DNA of 6,542 nucleotides from Rickettsiales bacterium. GTDB taxonomy: Bacteria; Pseudomonadota; Alphaproteobacteria; TMED109. The stretch is from assembly GCA_002720125.1 (NCBI GenBank), contig PBGQ01000030.1, positions 22,169-28,710 of the forward strand, in the 5' to 3' direction. The notes beneath the pieces are model-generated. The model made no database searches and was not told the DNA's origin. It worked only from the letters and a program-made list of their open reading frames with translations. Below are positions 1 to 6,076 of the stretch, one piece after another (the first letter of the stretch is position 1; each line of letters starts with the position of its first letter). A program made the position numbers and the translations under genes.

Positions 1-1073
1 CCAGCCAGTGTAATGAATTGAAATTTATATCCCATGGAACCTAGCTCTTTTTGGAAGTTACGAATTTGTGAATCATCTAGATGTTTTTTCCAATTAAAGG
101 AAGGAGAACAGTTATAGGCTAGCAATTTATTAGGAAATTCTTTTTTAATTGCCTCGGCAAACTTTTTAGCTTCATTTAAATCTGGTTTATCTGTTTCACA
201 CCAAATTAAATCAGCATAGTTACTGTATGCTAAACCTCTAGCAATTGCACAATCTAAACCACCTTTCATGAGATAAAAACCTTCTTCTGTTCTTTTTCCA
301 GTAAGGAATGGTTTATCTCTACTATCAACATCGCTCGTGATTAATTTTGCAGCATTTGCATCTGTTCTTGCCATAATTACAGTAGGTACATTTAGTACAT
401 CACTTGCTAGTCTGGCCGCATTTAATGTTCTCTCAAATGACGAAGTTGGTACCAGTACTTTGCCTCCAAGATGACCACATTTTTTTTCTGAGGAGAGTTG
501 GTCCTCAAAATGAACACCAGAAGCTCCTGCCTCGATCATGCTTTTCATTATTTCAAATACATTTAATGGCCCACCAAAGCCTGCTTCTGCATCAGCAATT
601 ACAGGTAAAAAATAATCTAAATCACTTGATTCTTTATTTTCTATACCTTCCATTGTTTGTATTAAATCTGCTCTTTGAAAACCTTTATTAATTCTTGAAA
701 CTATTTCAGGAACACTATTTACTGGATACAAACTTTGATCAGGATAAATATTACCTGACATATTAGCATCAGCAGCTACTTGCCATCCAGAAACGTATAT
801 TGCTTTCAAACCTGCTTTTGCTTGTTGGACTGCCATATTACCAGTGAAAGTTCCTAATGTATTTATATAATCTTCTGAATTAAGAAGATCCCAGAGTTTT
901 TTAGCACCTTTGTCTGCTAGAGTATAACTTATTCTTAAAGACCCACTTAATTTCTTAACATCATTAGGAGTATAATCTCTTTTAATGTCCTTCCATCTAT
1001 TATTTTTCCATTGTTTGGTTAAAAAAATCTTATCTTCTTTGTTTTTGATTAGCTCATTTTTGTCTAACAACAT
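1..1073 (-). CDS. aceA: Isocitrate lyase, 3' end outside the window
   Basis: Cytoplasmic Mg-dependent lyase of the glyoxylate shunt; it splits isocitrate into glyoxylate and succinate. My reading of the minus strand gives 357 complete residues, colinear with E. coli AceA (434 aa) up to the QFITLAG segment, so about 75-80 C-terminal residues lie off the left edge. Visible landmarks are [10 protein letters not shown] (~95-104), [13 protein letters not shown] (~110-122), the metal-site stretch ADAEAGFGG (~160-168), the catalytic KKCGH (Cys199, His201) followed by [15 protein letters not shown] (~235-240), WCET (~291-294) and NCSPSFNW (~321-328). All family signatures are intact and no frameshift is seen. 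The ATG is chosen because AGGA lies 7 nt upstream (complement of 1081-1084) and the N-terminus matches the family. It is transcribed away from modABC with a promoter of its own. The assignment is essentially certain. Confidence 0.97.
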   Translation of the reverse strand, partial: MLLDKNELIKNKEDKIFLTKQWKNNRWKDIKRDYTPNDVKKLSGSLRISYTLADKGAKKLWDLLNSEDYINTLGTFTGNMAVQQAKAGLKAIYVSGWQVAADANMSGNIYPDQSLYPVNSVPEIVSRINKGFQRADLIQTMEGIENKESSDLDYFLPVIADAEAGFGGPLNVFEIMKSMIEAGASGVHFEDQLSSEKKCGHLGGKVLVPTSSFERTLNAARLASDVLNVPTVIMARTDANAAKLITSDVDSRDKPFLTGKRTEEGFYLMKGGLDCAIARGLAYSNYADLIWCETDKPDLNEAKKFAEAIKKEFPNKLLAYNCSPSFNWKKHLDDSQIRNFQKELGSMGYKFQFITLA

Positions 1074-1098
1074 ATTTTTTTCCTATTTTAAGTAAGTA

Positions 1099-1126
1099 GT
1101 TCTAAAGTAGATTCTTTAAGTGTCAA
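1099..1126 (-). promoter_or_regulatory. Putative sigma70-type promoter of aceA
   Basis: On the minus strand a perfect -35 TTGACA (complement of 1121-1126) is followed after 16 bp by TAGAAC (complement of 1099-1104, 4/6 to TATAAT). Transcription would start near 1092, leaving a leader of about 20 nt with the AGGA ribosome binding site. The -35 is convincing and the -10 is weak. Prediction by eye only. Confidence 0.45.
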
Positions 1127-1128
1127 CC

Positions 1129-1141
1129 TTTGAAATTCAAA
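1129..1141. promoter_or_regulatory. Palindrome TTTGAA-A-TTCAAA beside the aceA -35
   Basis: This is a perfect 6+1+6 inverted repeat whose edge lies 2 bp upstream of the predicted aceA -35 (1121-1126). CAA (1124-1126) and TTG (1142-1144) extend the symmetry if two C bases are skipped. The position suits an operator for a dimeric regulator of aceA. Short AT-rich palindromes also occur by chance, so function is inference. Confidence 0.3.
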
Positions 1142-1224
1142 TTGTTTAATTAATATATGTATTTACAACTATAGCAAAAATTATCAACATTATTAAGCAG
1201 TAGCTGAAGATAAAAAATTTCATA

Positions 1225-1257
1225 TTATAGTATAGTATTATTAATATTATACTATAA
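1225..1257. repeat. 33-nt near-perfect palindrome between aceA and modA
   Basis: The left arm TTATAGTATAGTATTA (1225-1240) is the reverse complement of 1242-1257 at 15 of 16 positions, centred on T1241. The only exception is G1235 opposite T1247, a G-U wobble if transcribed. It sits between two divergent genes, so it is not needed as a terminator for either, and no T-tract follows. It could be an operator (the TATA-rich symmetry loosely recalls ModE sites, but the ModE consensus is not clearly present), a cruciform-forming spacer, or a hairpin. It also contains -10-like hexamers on both strands. Confidence 0.75.
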
Positions 1258-1410
1258 GCAACTTTAAAATTTATAAAATTAAAAATGAATATAAACAATC
1301 TTAAAATATTTAAACTAAACCGTTGCCTAAAGATATGATTAAACTAAAAAACTTTCGGAAAAAGAATGAATTTAAAAAAGAGAACTATTTATTAAATCAT
1401 AGGCTTATGG

Positions 1411-1423
1411 TATCAAATTGATA
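1411..1423. promoter_or_regulatory. Palindrome TATCAA-A-TTGATA over the modA -35
   Basis: A perfect 6+1+6 inverted repeat whose right half TTGATA is the predicted modA -35 (1418-1423). It is flanked by further short symmetric segments: ATG 1407-1409 with CAT 1427-1429, and TAGGC 1400-1404 with GCCTA 1438-1442. A protein bound here would block RNA polymerase, as expected for repression of a molybdate importer when the metal is plentiful. No regulator gene is in the window, so this role is inferred. Confidence 0.4.
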
Positions 1424-1446
1424 AAGCATTTTTATATGCCTAAAAT
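1418..1446 (+). promoter_or_regulatory. Putative sigma70-type promoter of modABC
   Basis: TTGATA (1418-1423, 5/6 to TTGACA), a 17-bp spacer, then TAAAAT (1441-1446, 5/6 to TATAAT). Start of transcription is expected near 1453, giving a leader of about 35 nt before the modA ATG. Optimal spacing and two good hexamers make this the best promoter candidate in the window. Confidence 0.55.
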
Positions 1447-1487
1447 AAAAATAAAATTCAATTTAAAAAAAACTTGATGCAAATTTT

Positions 1488-2267
1488 ATGAATAAGTTAA
1501 AAAAAATATTAATTCTTTGTTTTTTTTGTTTTTATGTAACTAATGTTCTGTCAGACGATAAAGAAGAATTTCTTATATTTGCCCCAGCAAGTTTAAGAGA
1601 CGCTTTAGAAGAAATAGTTGAGCTTTTTGAGTCCGAAAAAAGAAATCTAAAAATAAAAAGAGTTTTTCTTGGGACCTCTCAATTAGCTAAACAGATAACA
1701 AACGGTGCTAATCCTGATATTTTTATTTCTGCTAATAAAGAATGGATGGATTTTTTAGAAGAAAAAAAGCTAATATTAAAAAATTTCAGATTCAACTACC
1801 TTACTAACTCCTTAGTTGTGATAACAAGTAAAGAACACATAGAAAATAATGGAATTCCTTTTAATTTTTCAGTGAAAACCTTGGAACAAACAAAGACTAG
1901 ACTATCATTGGCATTAATTAATGCTGTTCCCGCGGGCATCTATGCCAAGCAAGCATTAAAAAACCTAAGTTTGTGGAATAAAGTGTCTAATAATATCGCA
2001 CAAAGTACAAATGTGAGAACTGCAATGCAATTTGTTTCAAGAGGAGACCTTGAATATGGTATAGTATATAAATCAGATGTTATAGCAGCAAAAAATAATA
2101 TACGTATTATACATGAGATAGATAAAAATTTACACAATGAAATAGTCTATCCTGTAGCAGTCTTAAATAATAAAAAAATAACAATTGATTTTTATAATTA
2201 TTTATCAGAAAAAAAGATTTTAACAATTATGGAAAAATGGGGATTTCAAAAATATCAAAATGATTAA
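1488..2267 (+). CDS. modA: Molybdate ABC transporter, periplasmic binding protein
   Basis: Captures molybdate (or tungstate) in the periplasm and delivers it to ModB. The 259-residue length is typical. Residues 1-22 form a signal peptide: KLKK basic end, hydrophobic ILILCFFCFYV, likely cleavage after VLS22. The mature part starts with the family hallmark FAPASLRDALEE (31-42), then QLAKQITNGANPDIFISANKEWMD (65-88) and VPAGIYAKQAL (147-157). By alignment to E. coli ModA the five oxyanion ligands are Ser35, Ser64, Ala149, Val176 and Tyr194; spacings Ala-Val (27) and Val-Tyr (18) equal those in E. coli. No clear Shine-Dalgarno precedes the ATG, but the signal peptide begins here. It is first in the operon and overlaps modB by 8 nt. 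Sulfate or other oxyanion use is unlikely given the full ModA motif set. Confidence 0.95.
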   Translation: MNKLKKILILCFFCFYVTNVLSDDKEEFLIFAPASLRDALEEIVELFESEKRNLKIKRVFLGTSQLAKQITNGANPDIFISANKEWMDFLEEKKLILKNFRFNYLTNSLVVITSKEHIENNGIPFNFSVKTLEQTKTRLSLALINAVPAGIYAKQALKNLSLWNKVSNNIAQSTNVRTAMQFVSRGDLEYGIVYKSDVIAAKNNIRIIHEIDKNLHNEIVYPVAVLNNKKITIDFYNYLSEKKILTIMEKWGFQKYQND

Positions 2268-2958
2268 TTTCTCTGAAGATGAAATAATTGCAATTTATTT
2301 GTCCTTAAAAATAGCGCTTACTGCTTCTTTATTTAGTCTGCCAATAGGAATATTTTCAGGATATTTACTCGCAAGGAAAACATTTCCTTTCAAAAGGTTT
2401 ATAGAAAGTTTAGTTAATTTGCCACTAATTCTCCCACCTGTAGTTACGGGATATATTTTGTTAATAGTTTTTGGAAAGAATGGAAGTATCGGAAATTTTT
2501 TGGATAAATATTTTGATTTTACTTTTGCATTTAAGTGGACTGGAGCTGCTTTAGCATGTGCATTGATGGGATTTCCTTTGATGGTAAGATCAATCAAGCT
2601 AGCCATCGAGATGATTGATGTAAAGACAGAGCAGGCTGCAAGAACACTTGGAGCTAGTAACACTGTAGTTTTTTTTACTATAACAATACCTTTAGCTTTT
2701 CCTGGTATAATAGCAGGTACAACCCTCAGTTTTGCAAGGGCATTAGGAGAGTTTGGAGCTACCATAACCTTCGTATCAAATATTCCAGGAGAGACACAAA
2801 CCCTATCTGCTGCAATCTATACTTTCCTTCAAATTCCTAACGGAGAGGCAATGGCCTTTAGATTAACTTTTATTTCTATAGTTATATCAATATCAGCTTT
2901 ACTCTTTTCAGAGATAATTCTTAGTAAATTGGCGAGACTTAATAAAAAAAATGATTAA
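2260..2958 (+). CDS. modB: Molybdate ABC transporter, permease
   Basis: Inner-membrane channel subunit; it works as a homodimer with two ModC ATPases. At 232 residues it has about five hydrophobic segments (roughly 10-37, 53-72, 92-110, 140-160, 200-222). ModB-specific stretches are LPLILPPVVTGYILL (54-68), FAFKWTGAALACALMGFPLMVRS (89-111, only partly conserved), and ALGEFGATITFVSNIPGET (161-179). The cytoplasmic EAA loop that docks on ModC is EQAARTLGAS (124-133) through IPLAFPG (143-149). The ATG lies inside the end of modA (ATGATTAA shared), and the nearest purine-rich stretch (GGGGA, 2239-2243) is too distant for a normal ribosome binding site, so expression probably depends on translational coupling. 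The family call is secure. Confidence 0.96.
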   Translation: MINFSEDEIIAIYLSLKIALTASLFSLPIGIFSGYLLARKTFPFKRFIESLVNLPLILPPVVTGYILLIVFGKNGSIGNFLDKYFDFTFAFKWTGAALACALMGFPLMVRSIKLAIEMIDVKTEQAARTLGASNTVVFFTITIPLAFPGIIAGTTLSFARALGEFGATITFVSNIPGETQTLSAAIYTFLQIPNGEAMAFRLTFISIVISISALLFSEIILSKLARLNKKND

Positions 2959-4036
2959 TAAGGTTGATATAGATACAAAGATAGGAGATTTTCATTTAAA
3001 AATTAATTTATTACTTTCTAAAGGAATTAACTGCTTGTTTGGGCCATCAGGATCAGGAAAGACATCTATAGTAAACTGTATGGCAGGCCTTATAAAACCA
3101 AAGAGTGCTTTAATAAAAATAAATAATAGAACTTTAAACGACACAAAAAATAAATTTTTTCTACCTATTCATAAAAGAAGAATAGGATATGTTTTTCAAG
3201 ACTCAAGACTTTTCCCTCATCTAAACGTCAAACAAAACCTGATGTATGGGCATAATATAAGAAAATATAATAAAAAAAATTTTATTTTTAACGATATAGT
3301 TGAACTTTTAAAACTAGATAATGTTCTTTTGAGATACCCTTACAATTTGTCAGGAGGAGAAAAACAAAGAGTTTCAATAGGAAGAGCAATATTATCCCAG
3401 CCAGATATTTTAATAATGGATGAACCATTAGCTTCTTTAGATCAAAAGAGAAAAAATGAACTGCTAATGTATATTATTAAAATAAATAAGAAATATAAAA
3501 TCCCCATAGTTTATGTATCACACTCTTTATTTGAAATATTTCTATTAGGAAAAAATATAAATTTTATAAACAATGGAAATTTAGCGTTTTCGGGAAACAA
3601 AGAACAATCCTTATTACATCATAACAGTAGCTTAGAAAACTCTTTTGAAGACTCTTTTATCAAAGGAAGAATTTCGAAAATTAGAAATAAAGATAACTTA
3701 TCAGAATTAAATATAGGAAAGAATAAACTATTGATATTTACTAATTCATTAAAACTTAATAGCCATGTTTTAGTCAAAATTAGATCTTCAAATGTTATTA
3801 TTTCAAAAAATAAACCTGCAAACTTAAGTTCATTAAATTTTATAAAAGTAAAAATTAAAAAAATTACGATAGAAAAGTATTTAGTACTACTAATACTAGA
3901 ATTTAATAATAATACCATTAAAGCCCATATAACAAAAAAGTCTTACAGATTAATGAAGATTAAAAATGAGGAATTTTGTTATGCACTTATTAAAGCTATA
4001 AACATAAATGATTTTTTAGAGATTTCTCTATTTTAA
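2951..4036 (+). CDS. modC: Molybdate ABC transporter, ATPase with C-terminal TOBE/Mop domain
   Basis: Peripheral ATPase that powers the ModB channel. The 361 residues compare with about 350 in E. coli. ABC domain: Walker A GPSGSGKT (31-38), Q-loop Gln83 in YVFQDSRLFPHL, signature LSGGEKQR (133-140), Walker B ILIMDEP with Glu158 (153-159), D-loop ASLD (161-164), H-loop His191. Residues ~275-355 form a TOBE/Mop-type molybdate-binding domain; VLVKIRSSNVIIS...SSLNFIKVKI (273-302) follows the ModC pattern and separates it from sulfate or sugar ATPases. The segment after the H-loop is poorly conserved. The start overlaps modB by 8 nt with no close Shine-Dalgarno. Its stop TAA (4034-4036) overlaps the stop of the opposing polyprenyl synthase gene, so there is no intergenic terminator. 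Confidence 0.95.
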   Translation: MINKVDIDTKIGDFHLKINLLLSKGINCLFGPSGSGKTSIVNCMAGLIKPKSALIKINNRTLNDTKNKFFLPIHKRRIGYVFQDSRLFPHLNVKQNLMYGHNIRKYNKKNFIFNDIVELLKLDNVLLRYPYNLSGGEKQRVSIGRAILSQPDILIMDEPLASLDQKRKNELLMYIIKINKKYKIPIVYVSHSLFEIFLLGKNINFINNGNLAFSGNKEQSLLHHNSSLENSFEDSFIKGRISKIRNKDNLSELNIGKNKLLIFTNSLKLNSHVLVKIRSSNVIISKNKPANLSSLNFIKVKIKKITIEKYLVLLILEFNNNTIKAHITKKSYRLMKIKNEEFCYALIKAININDFLEISLF

Positions 4037-5064
4037 GTGCTTCTTTTGAAAATGTAATTAGTAAGATTTACTAAAGATTGGTTATAATTGTTGTTGGGCA
4101 ACTGTTTTAAAATCTCATGTGCTTTAATTGCGTATGTTTCTGCTATTTTTTTTGTTTCATCTAAGCTGTTATATTTACTTATTATTGAAACAGCGTAATC
4201 AAAATCTTCTTTTTCTTGATCAAGTTCTTCTATGACTCTAGTCCAAAAGATTTTTTCCTCACTATTAGATTTTGAAATAGCTAAGATTATTGGAAGTGTT
4301 ACTTTTCCCTCTTTAAAATCGTCTCCAATTTTTTTGCCCATTTTTTTGTTAGAAACATCATAATCCATTGCATCATCATATATCTGAAAAGCAGTACCAA
4401 TAAGTTTTCCATAATCTGAAATACATGACAAAGATTTCTCTGGTGCATTAGCTACAATTCCACCTACTAGGGCAGCTGCAGAAAATAGTTTTGCGGTTTT
4501 ATCTTCAACTACTTTAAAATATTTTTTTTGTCCAACATCTATGTTATTTTCCAAACTTAATTGCATTACTTCTCCCTGGGCAAGAGATTTAGAAGCATCA
4601 GACAACGCAACTAAAACCTTCTTGTCATTATCTTTTACCATAATTTGAAACGCTTTAGTAAATAGATAGTCTCCGACCAAAACACTTGCTTTATTCCCCC
4701 ATACGCTGTTAGCAGTATTTTTTCCTCTGCGCATAATACTTTCATCTACAACGCCATCATGTAAAAGAGAAGCCATATGAATTAATTCAATACACGCAGC
4801 AAGCTCAATATTTCTAGTACCATAATTATAACCAAACATTTTTGAAAATAATATAGTCAAAGCAGGCCTTATTCTTTTTCCTCCAGATTTCAAGAGGTGA
4901 TTTGATAATATGGGAATTAATGGAACTTCAGATTTAATTTTGCTTATAATAAAATTATTTACTTTCTTAAGCTCACTATCTATGCAGGCGTTGAATAAAC
5001 CATAATTTTGATCAATTTTTTTATTTTCAGGTTCTTTTTTATTTTTTACTGACAGATTGAGCAA
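4033..5064 (-). CDS. ispB: Long-chain trans-polyprenyl diphosphate synthase (octa/decaprenyl type)
   Basis: Condenses isopentenyl diphosphate units onto an allylic primer to make the C40-C50 tail of ubiquinone. It has 343 residues. Motifs: GGKRIRP (61-67), first Asp-rich region LLHDGVVDESIMRRG (100-114), GEVMQLS (164-170), KT (189-190), second Asp-rich region GTAFQIYDDAMD (223-234), GDDFKEGKVTLP (247-258). Ala98, five residues before the first motif, is the same small residue as in E. coli IspB and fits a long product. The oddity is that the first motif is D103-G104-V-V-D107, lacking the second Asp of DDxxD. The start is TTG: AGGG lies 7 nt upstream (complement of 5072-5075), an in-frame stop is at 5080-5082, and the next Met is residue 76. 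The exact chain length (Q8, Q9 or Q10) cannot be told. Confidence 0.92.
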   Translation of the reverse strand: MLNLSVKNKKEPENKKIDQNYGLFNACIDSELKKVNNFIISKIKSEVPLIPILSNHLLKSGGKRIRPALTILFSKMFGYNYGTRNIELAACIELIHMASLLHDGVVDESIMRRGKNTANSVWGNKASVLVGDYLFTKAFQIMVKDNDKKVLVALSDASKSLAQGEVMQLSLENNIDVGQKKYFKVVEDKTAKLFSAAALVGGIVANAPEKSLSCISDYGKLIGTAFQIYDDAMDYDVSNKKMGKKIGDDFKEGKVTLPIILAISKSNSEEKIFWTRVIEELDQEKEDFDYAVSIISKYNSLDETKKIAETYAIKAHEILKQLPNNNYNQSLVNLTNYIFKRST

Positions 5065-5078
5065 ATTTTCACCCTTTA

Positions 5079-5098
5079 ATCAAGTGCCGAGACTTGAT
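5079..5098. repeat. Inverted repeat ATCAAGT-N6-ACTTGAT upstream of ispB
   Basis: Perfect 7-bp arms (5079-5085 and 5092-5098) around GCCGAG. In the polyprenyl synthase transcript it would form a small hairpin ending next to the AAAGGGTGA ribosome binding region. At DNA level it could be an operator. No T-tract follows in either direction, so a terminator is unlikely. Confidence 0.6.
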
Positions 5099-5152
5099 AA
5101 ATGAATTAATAAAAGATACAATATAAGATATATTTTTTATTGAAAATGTCAC

Positions 5153-5158
5153 TATAAT
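5153..5158 (+). promoter_or_regulatory. Candidate -10 box for the peptidase-glyQ operon
   Basis: A perfect TATAAT; no good -35 lies 16-18 bp upstream (5129-5136 is only T/A-rich). If used, transcription starts near 5165, leaving a leader of about 60 nt to the preferred TTG start at 5224. No promoter this clear was found for the opposing ispB; GTGACA (complement of 5147-5152) is a possible -35 for it. Confidence 0.35.
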
Positions 5159-5212
5159 AGTTGAAAAATTTTTTTAGTATTATAGTTTTTTATAACTCTT
5201 TCACTTTTGAGC

Positions 5213-5216
5213 AGGA
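5213..5216 (+). promoter_or_regulatory. Ribosome binding site fixing the peptidase TTG start
   Basis: AGGA, continuing as AGGAAA, sits 7 nt upstream of TTG 5224 in the stretch GAGCAGGAAATTAA. No comparable site precedes the upstream in-frame TTG at 5161. It decides the start. Confidence 0.65.
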
Positions 5217-5223
5217 AATTAAT

Positions 5224-6048
5224 TTGTTTATTTCAAAAAAACCAATTGTAGCATTAATTAAACTAGCTGGTATAATTTCAACTGAAGGTAGGTTAGGTGC
5301 TCGTGGAGCATTAAACCTTAATGATCTCTCAGATTCTATCACCAAAGCATTCACGCAAAAAAACATTAAAGCAATAGCTTTATTAATTAATTCCCCTGGA
5401 GGGTCACCAGTACAATCTGCCCTAATATCCAATAGAATTAGAGAATTAGCAATTGAAAAAGAAATGCCAGTTTACTGTTTTATAGAAGATTTAGCTGCTT
5501 CAGGAGGTTATTGGTTAAGTTGTGCAGCTGACGAAATTTATGCCATGGAAAGTTCCATTGTAGGTAGTATTGGAGTTATTTCAGCAGGTTTTGGAGCTGT
5601 TCAAGCAATTAAAAAAATAGGAATTGAAAGAAGAGTCTACTCAGAGGGCAAAAATAAGGGTTTATTAGATCCTTTCCTACCAGAAAAAAAAGAAGATGTG
5701 GTTCAAATCAAGAATATACAAAAAGATTTACACAACCAATTCATAAATTGGATAAAATTGAGAAGAGGAAAGAGACTGAAAGGAACAGACGAAAAGCTTT
5801 TCAATGCAGGAATATGGAGTGGAAAGAAATCAAAAGAATTAGGTCTTATCGATGGAATAGGAGACTATTATAGTGTAATGAAAAATATATTTGGCAAAGA
5901 TGTGAAATTTAAAGACTTTTCAAAGAAACAATCGTGGTTTAAACAACGCTTTTTATCTAAAAACACCGGATATAATTCTGATATAATTGTTAGAAGTGTA
6001 ATAAATAACATAGAAGAGAGATTCATTTGGTCTAAATATGGATTGTAA
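5224..6048 (+). CDS. S49 family serine peptidase (SppA-like)
   Basis: Ser/Lys-dyad peptidase of the signal-peptide-peptidase A clan, thought to degrade leftover signal peptides or membrane-associated fragments. From the TTG at 5224 it is 274 residues, the size of the short single-domain form. Visible: SKKPIVALIKLAGIIS near the N-terminus, INSPGGSPVQS (~56-66, oxyanion region), the nucleophile Ser93 in DLAASGGYW, SSIVGSIGVI (~110-119), and the general base Lys145 in EGKNKGLLDPF. The Ser-Lys spacing of 52 equals that in B. subtilis SppA. Start choice: AGGA at 5213-5216 is 7 nt before TTG 5224, and alphaproteobacterial homologues begin with this basic, proline-containing stretch. The frame stays open back to another TTG at 5161, but that lies next to TATAAT and has no ribosome site. 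No signal peptide or transmembrane anchor is evident, so it is probably cytoplasmic or peripheral. It leads the zinc-ribbon / glyQ operon. Confidence 0.9.
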   Translation: MFISKKPIVALIKLAGIISTEGRLGARGALNLNDLSDSITKAFTQKNIKAIALLINSPGGSPVQSALISNRIRELAIEKEMPVYCFIEDLAASGGYWLSCAADEIYAMESSIVGSIGVISAGFGAVQAIKKIGIERRVYSEGKNKGLLDPFLPEKKEDVVQIKNIQKDLHNQFINWIKLRRGKRLKGTDEKLFNAGIWSGKKSKELGLIDGIGDYYSVMKNIFGKDVKFKDFSKKQSWFKQRFLSKNTGYNSDIIVRSVINNIEERFIWSKYGL

Positions 6049-6076
6049 GTTTCTTTTCTAAAGAGTATGTTAATGC

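Larger units (their letters stand above)
1074..1487. other. Long divergent intergenic region, aceA / modA
   Basis: These 414 bp carry no credible gene: every frame is broken by frequent stops, and the longest ATG-initiated frames I found are under 20 codons without a proper ribosome binding site. The region contains the two divergent promoters, two 6+1+6 palindromes, a central 33-nt palindrome (entered separately), and an 8-bp direct repeat TGCCTAAA at 1324-1331 and 1437-1444. Segment 1258-1410 shows only AT-rich sequence with weak pairing potential: TATGATT at 1334-1340 is complementary to AATCATA at 1395-1401. Confidence 0.8.

Noticed and set aside
404..691. Plus-strand open frame of 95 codons opposite aceA
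   Set aside because: It is fully antisense to a well-conserved enzyme, its Leu/His-rich translation resembles no protein, and it has no support as a gene.
1110..1114. GATTC (GANTC, CcrM-type methylation site) in the aceA promoter spacer
   Set aside because: A single five-base match with one free position is expected often by chance, and nothing links aceA to cell-cycle methylation here.
1285..1338. 17-residue reading frame upstream of modA as a possible leader peptide
   Set aside because: No ribosome site, no regulatory codon run, and it lies upstream of the best modA promoter. A 9-codon frame at 1366-1395 was rejected for the same reasons despite a purine-rich stretch before it.
1400..1487. 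Molybdenum-cofactor riboswitch upstream of modA
   Set aside because: The region is short, most of it lies upstream of the likely transcription start, and I do not see the conserved GC-rich helices of that RNA.
2295..2765. Minus-strand open frame of 156 codons inside modB
   Set aside because: It is a reverse-strand shadow of the strongly conserved permease; no ribosome site or family resemblance.
5190..5432. Minus-strand open frame of 80 codons inside the peptidase
   Set aside because: Antisense shadow of the conserved N-terminal half of the peptidase, with no sign of independent coding.
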